Assembly: GCF_002104475.1 (NCBI RefSeq)
Contig: NZ_NBOF01000001.1
Span: 558,001 to 622,000 of the forward strand
Direction of reading: 5' to 3'
Length of the DNA stretch: 64,000 bases
Origin: Cognaticolwellia mytili
GTDB lineage: Bacteria > Pseudomonadota > Gammaproteobacteria > Enterobacterales > Alteromonadaceae
Of this stretch, positions 54,383 to 62,147 are shown in pieces. Position 1 is the stretch's first letter, and each line of letters starts with the position of its first letter. The notes below the pieces were generated by a model. It made no database searches, was not told the origin of the DNA, and saw only the letters and a list, made by a program, of their open reading frames with translations. The position numbers and the translations under genes were made by a program.

Positions 54383-55141
54383 TTATAGCCAGCCTTTAAA
54401 CCACTGAACCGTTTGGCCTAATGTTTCATACCATGCTATTGAAGTTTGTTTTAGTTTATTGGCATTTGGCACATAGTATTGCCAGGTTCTATTATTATCT
54501 TCTTTTACCCATGGGCTTGCTGGGGCAGGAATAGCGTTTACACCTTGCATTTCGAAATACTTCATTGCACGTGGCAGGTGATTTGCGTTAGTGATGAGCA
54601 CCACATTCTTGTTACGAACTCTTGGCGCTATTAATTCAGCTTCTTCTTCTGTATCTTGCGGAAAGTTTTCGGTAATAATTTTATGTGCCGGTACGCCCAA
54701 TAATATCGCTGCTTGTTTAACTTTTTCAGCATTGGAAGTTTCATCACCACCAGCATAACCTGAGGTAATAATACGTGCTTCCGGGTGAATTTGATAGATA
54801 CGTATCGCTTCGACTAAACGTTCTAACGAACAGGCCTTTAACTGGCTTGTTACGGGTAAACTATGAACTGTCGTATGAGCGCAGCCTAACACGATAATAT
54901 AATCAACAGGATCGCTACTGCGGGTAAATGCAGGATAACTATCTTCCAGCGGTGCCATAAAAGTATCTGAAGCTGGTGGGAATGAACTCACAAACAAAAT
55001 CATAGTAGCAGAAAGTAGAGCACTGAAGCTTAATTTAGTGCGCTTACGGTAAAATAAAATAGCAACGAGCAATAGTATCATCACCACGCTAAGTGGCATG
55101 ACAAGTAAACCAATGATTTTCTTGAGCAGAAATAAATCCAT
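54383..55141 (-). CDS. elyC: Envelope biogenesis factor ElyC (DUF218)
   Basis: This inner-membrane protein has two N-terminal spans (about 10-30 and 37-55) and a periplasmic DUF218 domain. VDYIIVLGCAHTT, ARIITSGYAGGDETSNAEKV, PQDTEEEAELIAP and VVLITNANHLPRAMKYFEMQ follow E. coli ElyC along the whole length, including the end SIAWYETLGQTVQWFKGWL. ElyC supports peptidoglycan assembly at low temperature by protecting undecaprenyl-phosphate metabolism. ATG 55141 (GGA 7 nt upstream) is preferred to TTG 55147. Confidence 0.9.
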   Translation of the reverse strand: MDLFLLKKIIGLLVMPLSVVMILLLVAILFYRKRTKLSFSALLSATMILFVSSFPPASDTFMAPLEDSYPAFTRSSDPVDYIIVLGCAHTTVHSLPVTSQLKACSLERLVEAIRIYQIHPEARIITSGYAGGDETSNAEKVKQAAILLGVPAHKIITENFPQDTEEEAELIAPRVRNKNVVLITNANHLPRAMKYFEMQGVNAIPAPASPWVKEDNNRTWQYYVPNANKLKQTSIAWYETLGQTVQWFKGWL

Positions 55142-55310
55142 AAACAATCCAACAATACTGTAGTTTTAAAAATTATCCTTTAAATGATAACAAGTTAACT
55201 TGCATGCTACACGAAAATTTAATCGCAGCGCTTCAGTTAGATAATAATATTTTTAGTGTTTATTATCAGTGTGGTGGTTACTAGAAATAAACAGCCATTT
55301 AAAAATTTAT

Positions 55311-55343
55311 CTTAAGTTTGCGTTAAGTAAACTCATTTATAGT
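55311..55343 (+). promoter_or_regulatory. PmrA/QseB-like box and -10 of the hemolysin-family operon
   Basis: CTTAAG (55311-55316), five bases, then GTTAAG (55322-55327) form a direct repeat like the PmrA/QseB box. Ten bases later comes TATAGT (55338-55343), a good -10, the spacing known from PmrA-activated promoters. The only response regulator of this type in the window is encoded five genes downstream (59834). Confidence 0.45.
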
Positions 55344-55373
55344 TTCCTCATAGACATTGAATGAGGCGCTAAT

Positions 55374-56054
55374 ATGTTAAATCTAATATACAACAACACT
55401 GCTACGACAGCAGCGTCGTTCAACAAAACCCAAACGTTGACCATGGATGTTTTTTCAGAAAACAAAGAAGGAAGAGCAGAAGTTGAATCATTCATTCGGC
55501 ACGGTTATCAAAAATCATATAAAGCGAATATATCAATCGCGATGCCTTTTTTATTATCGGTTAGCGAAGGCAAGCTCAAGGCTGCTTTAGGCATAAGATC
55601 AGCGTCTTCGCCTTTATTTATTGAGCAATATTTAGATGTACCGATTAATGAATTAGATTTATTTAAATCTCAGCATATTCAACGTAACGATATAGTAGAA
55701 ATTGGCAGCTTATATAGCAATTCAAAGCGCTTTACCGTTCCTTTATTTCTTGTCACTGCGATAGCATTATTTTGTTTAGGCTTTAAATATATGGTGTTTT
55801 CCGGTACAGAAATAGTCATAGGGATTATTTCTAAGGCCGGTATTAATTGTCAATATATTTGTGATGCGGACGCTGAACTACTAAACGAATCAGGTGACGA
55901 ATGGGGGAGTTACTATGAAACATCTCCTAAAGTCGTTGCATTGTCTTTGGCAGAAGTTGCTCGAGTAATCGATAGCCAACCTTATTATCAGAAATTATTT
56001 CAAGGCTTAGATAAAGATATAGCCAATGTATCCAAAAGTTTAGGAGCAAGTTAA
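55374..56054 (+). CDS. Thermostable-hemolysin-family protein (T_hemolysin, GNAT-like)
   Basis: The 226-residue protein matches the delta-VPH/thermostable hemolysin family: FIRHGYQKSYKANISIAMPF, IEQYLDVPINELDLF, IVEIGSLYSNSKR, KYMVFSGTEIVIGII and the hallmark WGSYYETSPKVVALS. There is no signal peptide, so the hemolysin name is misleading. The order of strands and the ExGxL region recall acyltransferases of the GNAT/autoinducer-synthase type (inference). It is the first gene of a five-gene overlapping operon; the stop overlaps the start of the ligase gene (TAATG). Ribosome binding site GAGG. Confidence 0.85.
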   Translation: MLNLIYNNTATTAASFNKTQTLTMDVFSENKEGRAEVESFIRHGYQKSYKANISIAMPFLLSVSEGKLKAALGIRSASSPLFIEQYLDVPINELDLFKSQHIQRNDIVEIGSLYSNSKRFTVPLFLVTAIALFCLGFKYMVFSGTEIVIGIISKAGINCQYICDADAELLNESGDEWGSYYETSPKVVALSLAEVARVIDSQPYYQKLFQGLDKDIANVSKSLGAS

Positions 56055-57514
56055 TGATGATGAAAATAATAAACCAGCATCCTAAACAGCAAATAGCTAT
56101 TAGAACAACTGATGACTCATTTACTTATGAAGAACTTATTTTCAACATAGAGCAGTTTTCACAATGGTTGAAAAACCATAAAATACAGTCAGTTGCTTTA
56201 CGATGTGGTAACCAAGCTGAATGGGTTTTTATTGATTTAGCTTGCCAAAAAGCGAATATTGTATTTACACCTGTACCGCCATTTTTCTCTGAATTTCAAA
56301 TTGATGAACTAATAAGTAGCGTAAGGCCTGATGTTGTCATTTCAAATGAACAGCTTTCTTTCTATACAGAGATTCAATCCCCATTTTCGTCTTTGTCAGC
56401 ATACATTGTTGCATTAGAAAGACCTCGTAAGTTGCCTAAAGGGACAACTAAAGTGACTTTTACTTCTGGGACTACAGGTCAGCCTAAAGGCGTTTGCTTA
56501 AGTAGCGAAAATCAAGTCAATGTGGCGCATGCAATAGTAGAGGCGGTTGATATCCAATCTCCAATTCACCTTTGTTTACTTTCATTATCAACATTACTTG
56601 AAAACGTAGCAGGTATTTATGCACCGTTAATCGCAGGTGGAACTGTTTGGCTATTAGATAGTGAAGAACTCGGATTTGATGGTGCAGAGTTATTTAATAT
56701 AGATAGCTTTCTCAGCGCTATTTCACGAGTGCAGCCTCAAAGTTTAATTCTTGTACCTGAATTGCTGCAAGTGCTTATCATAGGGCTTAGTAAGGGCTGG
56801 ACAGCTCCTGCAGAACTTGAGTTTATTGCGGTAGGGGGCAGCAGAGTATCTGAAACACTTATTTTACAAGCTAGAGCGCTAGGGCTGCCTGTGTATCAGG
56901 GCTATGGTTTATCTGAGTGTGGCTCAGTCGTTAGTATTAACAAACGCAACCATAAGGTTGCTCACTCTTGTGGACAAGTACTTTCGCACGTTTCTGTCGC
57001 AATAGTTGATGAGGAGTTAGTGGTAGAAGGTAATGTTTTTCTTGGTTACATCAACGACGAAAATACTTGGTATCCCACTAAAGTAAACACAGGCGATATT
57101 GCAAAGCTTACCAACGACACTATTGAAATTATCGGTCGTAAAAAAAATATTATTATTAATTCATATGGTCGCAATATATCACCTGAATGGATTGAGTCTG
57201 AAATTATGTCCTTGGGATTTTTTCAACAGGCAGTGGTGTTAGGAGATGATAAGCCGTTTTGTATCGCTATTCTTGTTCCTTTAAATCGTAATATGCCAGA
57301 GCGTGATATAGATCAGGTCATGGCACAAGTAAACAAAGGATTGCCGGGTTATGCACAAGTCAAATACCAAGTGAATTTACAGTCAGCGATGAACGTTGAA
57401 GATGGACTATTTACGACAAATGGACGCCCTAAACGTCATGCAATAGAAAAGCGCTTTCAAAAAGAAATTTCAACTATCTATAAACAATCTAAGGCTAATT
57501 TGGAGCTGTCATGA
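56054..57514 (+). CDS. AMP-forming acyl/aryl ligase (ANL superfamily)
   Basis: This 486-residue adenylating enzyme should activate a carboxylic acid as acyl-AMP. A3 motif TFTSGTTGQPKGVC is near residue 136, A5 YQGYGLSECGS near 282, A7 TGDIAKL near 348 and A8 GRKKNIIINSYGRNISPEW near 360. At the A10 position, usually GK, the sequence is TNGRPKRHAI, so the conserved lysine appears as Arg. It is shorter than FadD and has no membrane spans. GGAG stands 7 nt before the start, and the stop overlaps the next ATG (ATGA). Confidence 0.9.
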   Translation: MMMKIINQHPKQQIAIRTTDDSFTYEELIFNIEQFSQWLKNHKIQSVALRCGNQAEWVFIDLACQKANIVFTPVPPFFSEFQIDELISSVRPDVVISNEQLSFYTEIQSPFSSLSAYIVALERPRKLPKGTTKVTFTSGTTGQPKGVCLSSENQVNVAHAIVEAVDIQSPIHLCLLSLSTLLENVAGIYAPLIAGGTVWLLDSEELGFDGAELFNIDSFLSAISRVQPQSLILVPELLQVLIIGLSKGWTAPAELEFIAVGGSRVSETLILQARALGLPVYQGYGLSECGSVVSINKRNHKVAHSCGQVLSHVSVAIVDEELVVEGNVFLGYINDENTWYPTKVNTGDIAKLTNDTIEIIGRKKNIIINSYGRNISPEWIESEIMSLGFFQQAVVLGDDKPFCIAILVPLNRNMPERDIDQVMAQVNKGLPGYAQVKYQVNLQSAMNVEDGLFTTNGRPKRHAIEKRFQKEISTIYKQSKANLELS

Positions 57515-58206
57515 ACTTATATCAACGTTTATTAACTGAAACACAAGCAGAAAAAGAGTATCTACTTTCTTCCCCTATTATTAACCGGTGTTTTAAAGGT
57601 GAAATTGAGTTACATGATTATGTTGAGTTCTTATCTCAGGCTTACCATCACGTTAAGCATACAGTGCCATTACTCATGTTAGTAGGTGCAAAGTTGCCTG
57701 AAAATAAAGAGTGGTTACGCGAGGCTGTAGCCGAATACATCGAAGAAGAGCTCGGTCACCAAGAGTGGATATTAAATGACATTGCAGTTAGTGGATCAGA
57801 TAAGGAGGCGGTTAGAAATAGCAAACCTTCGTATGCCACTGAACTAATGGTGTCATACGCATATGATGCTATTCAAAGAATTAACCCTTTGTGCTTCTTT
57901 GGCATGGTACATGTGCTTGAAGGCACAAGTATTGCGATGGCTGATAATGCAGCTTCAGCGATAGGTCAGGCATTGTCTTTACCTGACAAGGCTTTTAGCT
58001 ATCTCAAATCTCATGGCGCTCTTGATATTGAGCATGTTGAGTTTTTTGAACGGCTTATGTCGAAAATTACCGATAAGGATGAACAAGATATTATTGTTGA
58101 AAGTGCAAAGAAATTTTACCTACTGTATAGCAATATTTTCCGTACATTAGATTGCCAAACTTCTATACCAGCGTTTCCAAGGAGAGATCATGAAAAAGTT
58201 GCCTAA
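57511..58206 (+). CDS. Heme-oxygenase-like diiron oxidase (TenA/PqqC/CADD fold)
   Basis: The 231-residue all-helical protein fits the iron-containing redox enzyme family. Likely metal ligands are E78-E80 and H83 in EYIEEELGHQEW, E137 in HVLEGTS, and H168, D172 and H175 in SHGALDIEH. The His-x3-Asp-x2-His arrangement is that of CADD. H46, H47 and H50 form another His cluster. Relatives use O2 and two irons to cleave, desaturate or hydroxylate amino acids and fatty acids. The ATG overlaps the ligase stop, and the end overlaps the dehydrogenase gene by 17 bp. Confidence 0.85.
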   Translation: MNLYQRLLTETQAEKEYLLSSPIINRCFKGEIELHDYVEFLSQAYHHVKHTVPLLMLVGAKLPENKEWLREAVAEYIEEELGHQEWILNDIAVSGSDKEAVRNSKPSYATELMVSYAYDAIQRINPLCFFGMVHVLEGTSIAMADNAASAIGQALSLPDKAFSYLKSHGALDIEHVEFFERLMSKITDKDEQDIIVESAKKFYLLYSNIFRTLDCQTSIPAFPRRDHEKVA

Positions 58207-58987
58207 ATGCATATTAACTGGAGCTACTGGCGGCATTGGCCAAGCAATAGCTAAACAGTTATCAGAGAAAGGTTATCCATTGGTTTTAGTGGGCAGAAAT
58301 ATAGATAAGCTAAAGATGTTAGGAAATCAAATTCCAGGCGAATATCAACTGATTACATGTGATATAGCGAATGATGCCGATAGAGCCAATTTAATTGCTA
58401 AATCTTTTCATAATGAAGAGGCTAGCGTACTTATTAATAATGCTGGGATATCAAATTTTTCGACATTTAATCAAGTATCCGATAACGATATTAACAACGT
58501 ATTGACGACTAACCTTTTGAGTACAATGCAAATAACGCATGCGTTCCTCAACAAAAGAAGTGTGCAAAAGTCGACAATTATTAATGTCGGCTCAACGCTT
58601 GGCTCAATTGGTTTTCCTGGGTATAGCTTATATTGTGCAAGTAAGTTTGGTCTTAAAGGTTTCTCTGAAGCACTCAGTCGAGAGGTTGCCAACACAAATA
58701 CTAGAATTTGTTATTTGGCTCCTAGAGCAACAGATACAAGTATTAATTCTAATAACGTCATCGGGATGAATAAAGCATTAGGGAGTAAAATTGATTCACC
58801 AGAAATGGTTGCAAAGGAGTTGATTTATTTGCTTGAAGGAAAAAAAAATAGACGTTTTATTGGCTGGCCTGAAAAGTTTTTTGCGCGCTTAAATGGTGTA
58901 TTTCCTGAATTAGTTGATTTATCTATGAAAAATAGCCTGCCAACGATATTAAAGTTTACAGAGGAGAAAAGTCATGAACTTAGTTAA
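58190..58987 (+). CDS. Short-chain dehydrogenase/reductase
   Basis: The 265-residue product is a classical SDR. The cofactor motif TGATGGIGQAIA is at 10-21, VGRNIDKL suggests NADPH preference, and LINNAGISN is near 84. The active site is Ser in VGSTLGSIG and YCASK near 152-156. It ends in a hydrophobic tail region RRFIGWPEKFFARLNGVFPE, suggesting a membrane-near or lipid-type substrate as in fatty-acyl reductases. The start has GGAGA and lies inside the diiron gene; translation is coupled. Confidence 0.9.
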   Translation: MKKLPKCILTGATGGIGQAIAKQLSEKGYPLVLVGRNIDKLKMLGNQIPGEYQLITCDIANDADRANLIAKSFHNEEASVLINNAGISNFSTFNQVSDNDINNVLTTNLLSTMQITHAFLNKRSVQKSTIINVGSTLGSIGFPGYSLYCASKFGLKGFSEALSREVANTNTRICYLAPRATDTSINSNNVIGMNKALGSKIDSPEMVAKELIYLLEGKKNRRFIGWPEKFFARLNGVFPELVDLSMKNSLPTILKFTEEKSHELS

Positions 58988-59630
58988 ATATATTTCAATA
59001 CTCGCAATCTGCATAGGGTCAATGAGTGTTTATGCTCAATCAAAAGAGAGTTTTGAAAAGCAACTACTTTCAATTCAGCATAGCTGGGCTAAGGTGAATT
59101 ATGAATTATCGGGTAATACTCAAGAGGAGAACTTTGAACAATTAGAAAAGCAAACAAGCTCATTAGTTTACTTATTTCCTCAAAGGGCAGAAGCTTGGGT
59201 TTGGCAGGGGATAGTTCAATCTAGCTATGCCGGAGCTAAGGGGGGCTTAGGGGCTTTATCTTTAGCCAAAAAAGCCAAAAAATCATTTGAAAAAGCCCTT
59301 GAAATTGACGACGCTGTTTTACTCGGCTCTGCTTATACCAGCTTAGGCGTCTTGTACCATAAAGTACCTGGTTGGCCTATAGCCTTTGGTGACGATGATG
59401 ATGCTAAGAATTTATTGGAAAAAGCCCTAAAACTAAATCCTGATGGCATAGACCCGAATTACTTCTATGGGGAATTAATGTTTGATGACGGGGAATATAA
59501 GTTAGCTAATGAGCATTTGTTGAAAGCTAAAAACGCACCAAAACGAGCATCAAGACCATTAGCAGACCAATATCGACGAGAGGAAGTCTCAACCTTATTG
59601 ACTAAAGTTGAGAAAAAATTAAAGCGGTAG
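58974..59630 (+). CDS. Exported TPR-repeat protein
   Basis: The 218-residue product has a signal peptide (ending SVYAQ) and TPR-like helices: RAEAWVWQGIVQSSYAGAKG, AKKSFEKALEIDDAVLLGSA, AKNLLEKALKLNPDGIDPNY and YFYGELMFDDGEYKLANEHL. The TRAP-T associated type of TPR protein is the nearest pattern I know, but this is unsure. It would be periplasmic and scaffold partners. It overlaps the SDR gene by 14 bp, with a GAGGAG ribosome binding site, and ends the operon; a 13-bp hairpin follows. Confidence 0.82.
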   Translation: MNLVKYISILAICIGSMSVYAQSKESFEKQLLSIQHSWAKVNYELSGNTQEENFEQLEKQTSSLVYLFPQRAEAWVWQGIVQSSYAGAKGGLGALSLAKKAKKSFEKALEIDDAVLLGSAYTSLGVLYHKVPGWPIAFGDDDDAKNLLEKALKLNPDGIDPNYFYGELMFDDGEYKLANEHLLKAKNAPKRASRPLADQYRREEVSTLLTKVEKKLKR

Positions 59631-59647
59631 AAATTAAATTTTTAGTA

Positions 59648-59682
59648 CGTAATGGGGTTTTCTTCCGTTAAACTCCATTACG
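59648..59682 (+). terminator. Hairpin at the end of the hemolysin-family operon
   Basis: CGTAATGGGGTTT (59648-59660) pairs with AAACTCCATTACG (59670-59682) using one G-T pair, 9-nt loop. No T-tract follows, so it is a likely 3' stabiliser or a leaky end, leaving room for read-through into the two-component genes. Confidence 0.5.
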
Positions 59683-59833
59683 GCCGCTGCACCTAAATGT
59701 ATTCAAGCTAGATTCTAGCAACACTAGCATTACTTTAAGGCTTTAATGTGGAAGACTTTCTTAAAGAGCAGAATATATTCCATTGGTCTATACGGTAGAG
59801 TATCTCTACAAATATACAGGAATTGATTGAGAT

Positions 59834-60493
59834 ATGAGATTATTACTGATTGAAGATGATGTTCATCTGGCTAATGGCCTACGGGAATCATTAAGAAATG
59901 ATGGCCATAGTGCTGATCTTGTTTTTAATGGCAAAGAGGGCGTGCTGGCGATTAAAAGTGGTGACTTTGATGTTGTAATACTTGACTTAGGCTTACCTGA
60001 CATTGATGGTCTTGAGGTTTTAACACAAGCCAAGAAAATCGATAAAAGCCTGCCTATTTTAATCTTAACAGCAAGAGATGGTATTGAAAATAAAGTACAA
60101 GGGCTCGATCTCGGGGCCGATGATTATTTAGCCAAACCTTTTAGTTTAGAAGAACTCTTTGCTCGGTTAAGGGTAATCGAAAGAAGGTTAGGCACGCACT
60201 CGTCATCAGTTATCTCTCATAATAATGTTGCACTTGATACTCAAGCACATACTGTTTCTGTTAATGACTCAATGCAGAGCTTTTCTCGACGTGAATATAT
60301 GATTTTAAAAGCGCTATTAGAAAATCTGGGCCGTATTCAATCGAAAGAACAGTTAGAAACCAGTCTTTATGAATGGGGAGAAGAAGTTGCGTCAAATACC
60401 ATAGAAGTGCACGTCAGCAACATAAGAAAAAAATTACCTAATAGCTTTATCAAAACGGTTAGGGGTGTTGGATATGTTGTGAGTAAGGTGTAA
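59834..60493 (+). CDS. Response regulator, OmpR family (QseB/PmrA-like)
   Basis: The 219-residue product has a receiver domain (1-115) with acidic pocket E7-D8-D9, phosphoacceptor D51 (VVILDLGLPD), Thr in LTARD and Lys in AKPFS, then an OmpR winged helix (about 125-219). SLYEWGEEVASNTIEVHVSN aligns with the QseB recognition region. An inverted repeat GTAGAG/CTCTAC (59795-59809) lies in the leader just before the ribosome binding site. The kinase gene starts at the base following the stop. Closest characterised relatives sense metals, polymyxin or quinones. Confidence 0.92.
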   Translation: MRLLLIEDDVHLANGLRESLRNDGHSADLVFNGKEGVLAIKSGDFDVVILDLGLPDIDGLEVLTQAKKIDKSLPILILTARDGIENKVQGLDLGADDYLAKPFSLEELFARLRVIERRLGTHSSSVISHNNVALDTQAHTVSVNDSMQSFSRREYMILKALLENLGRIQSKEQLETSLYEWGEEVASNTIEVHVSNIRKKLPNSFIKTVRGVGYVVSKV

Positions 60494-61807
60494 ATGAGCA
60501 TTCAACGGTATTTATTGATCGTTATTTTATCCGTTGTGACCTTGGCATCTTTTGGTGCAGCCTTACAGGGATATAAAGCCAGTAAAGCCAAACTCAATCA
60601 TGTTTTTGACGAAGAAATGCGCTCTTTTGCTATTGCGTTATTGCATAGCCCTATCAAACAATCTTCTACTAATGTTGTTTTACATTCTATTTTTGCGTAT
60701 CAAATTTGGATAGACAATAAGTTAAGTTTAAAAAGTCATAACTCACCGGATAAGCATATTACAAAAAATAATAAAGGTTATAGTGATAGTAGTTTTTTGG
60801 GGAAAAGGTGGCGTGTATTTGTTTTGGTGGAAGGTAGTGCTAAAGTTGTTGTTGCACAACCGGTAGAACAACGACTAGAGTCAGTTGAAGAGGTTTTGTT
60901 AGAGGCAATATTGCCAATTGTGTATGCGATTCCACTGATAGGGTTACTAGTTTTTTTTGCAATCAACAGGAGCTTAAAACCTCTGCATACCTTATCGAAA
61001 CAACTGCAAGAAAAGAGTGCTAATGATTTAACCGCTATTCAGGTTAAAGAAAATTCGACAGAACTAAAACCAATAGAGCAAACATTGAATAGTCTGTTTG
61101 AAAGGTTAACCAATGCTTTTGAGCGAGAAAAAAGACTCTCAAGTGATGCGGCCCACGAGTTGAGAACACCGATAAGTGTACTTAAAATAACCGCACATAA
61201 TATTAAAACTGCTTTTGAAAACAATAGTATTGAACGTCACCATATCAATGAACTGCATAATAATACTATTAGAATGGCGCATGTAATAGAGCAAATTATA
61301 GCGCTTAATAGAACGACGCCAGAAAGCTTTAGCGAGAGTAAAACTACATTAGCATTAAGAGAACTTCTTCAAAGTGTTATCAGTGAAAACTATGATCAAA
61401 TAGAGTTAGCACAGCAAACTGTGTCACTAGAAGCAAAACCTATATCATTACTAGGGGATAAATTCTCTCTTGAAGTCCTTTTTGATAATTTACTCAAAAA
61501 TGCCATCAAATACAGTGGGAACGGCACTAATATCAACATAGCTATAAAAGAACATCAGCATGATGTACAGGTCATAGTTGAAGACTCAGGGGTTGGAATA
61601 ACCAAAGAGCATTTAGATAAAGTATTTCTTCGTTTTTATCGGGTAAAGCAGCACTCTGAAACAGGTAGTGGTTTAGGGCTTTCTATCGTTAAACATATTG
61701 TTGACTTACATGAGGGAAATATTCAGTTAATGGCTTCAGACTTAGGTGGATTAAAGGTTGCTATAACATTACCTAAAGTCATGTCGTTGGATTTTAACAA
61801 TGCTTAA
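60494..61807 (+). CDS. Sensor histidine kinase, QseC/PmrB-like
   Basis: The 437-residue membrane kinase has TM1 at about 5-25, a short periplasmic sensor (about 27-132), TM2 at about 135-158, a HAMP linker, HisKA with DAAHELRTPISVLKI (His221), and a HATPase with DNLLKNAIKYSGNG, VEDSGVGI and GSGLGLSIVKHIVDLHEG. It would phosphorylate the adjacent regulator at D51. The sensor domain has no recognisable ligand motif. Its end overlaps the cupredoxin gene by 8 bp, so the metal-related genes belong to the same unit. Confidence 0.93.
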   Translation: MSIQRYLLIVILSVVTLASFGAALQGYKASKAKLNHVFDEEMRSFAIALLHSPIKQSSTNVVLHSIFAYQIWIDNKLSLKSHNSPDKHITKNNKGYSDSSFLGKRWRVFVLVEGSAKVVVAQPVEQRLESVEEVLLEAILPIVYAIPLIGLLVFFAINRSLKPLHTLSKQLQEKSANDLTAIQVKENSTELKPIEQTLNSLFERLTNAFEREKRLSSDAAHELRTPISVLKITAHNIKTAFENNSIERHHINELHNNTIRMAHVIEQIIALNRTTPESFSESKTTLALRELLQSVISENYDQIELAQQTVSLEAKPISLLGDKFSLEVLFDNLLKNAIKYSGNGTNINIAIKEHQHDVQVIVEDSGVGITKEHLDKVFLRFYRVKQHSETGSGLGLSIVKHIVDLHEGNIQLMASDLGGLKVAITLPKVMSLDFNNA

Positions 61808-62147
61808 ATATATTTATTATTTGTTGTGTATATTTTTGTGTTTTGTATCGCAAAAGCTTTCGGCTAACACCACACAATATCATTTAACATTAGAAAATAA
61901 TATTTTCACTCCTTCTGAGTTAACCATTCCCGTCAATGAAAAAGTAAAACTGATCATTTATAATAAAGACAAAACGGCTGAAGAATTCGATAGCTTTGAT
62001 TTAAATAGAGAAAAAGTATTATTTCCAAATAAAAAAACCACGATATTTATCGGTCCACTTTCTTCCGGCCAGTATGAATACTTTGGTGAATATAATCCAG
62101 GAACAGCACGGGGAATGATTATCGTTGAGGTAAATAATGCTAATTAA
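61800..62147 (+). CDS. Exported cupredoxin-like protein (FTR1-associated type)
   Basis: The 115-residue product has a signal peptide (ending KLSA) and one cupredoxin-like beta sandwich: LENNIFTPSELTIPVNEKVK, YNKDKTAEEFDSFDL and GPLSSGQYEYFGEYNPGTAR. This is the type found beside FTR1-like iron permeases (FtrB/EfeO N-terminal domain). The usual copper ligands Cys and Met are not seen; acidic residues take their place, so it may bind iron or copper weakly or not at all. It overlaps the kinase by 8 bp and the next gene by 11 bp. Confidence 0.85.
   Translation: MLKYIYYLLCIFLCFVSQKLSANTTQYHLTLENNIFTPSELTIPVNEKVKLIIYNKDKTAEEFDSFDLNREKVLFPNKKTTIFIGPLSSGQYEYFGEYNPGTARGMIIVEVNNAN

Noticed and set aside
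55374-56054. Secreted toxin reading of the thermostable hemolysin family protein
   Set aside because: There is no signal peptide, no pore-forming pattern, and an operon of metabolic enzymes; the family name alone is weak evidence.
59683-59833. PmrA-type box upstream of the response regulator gene
   Set aside because: Only single TTTAAG/CTTAAA-like hexamers are present without the N5 spacing; not a convincing site.
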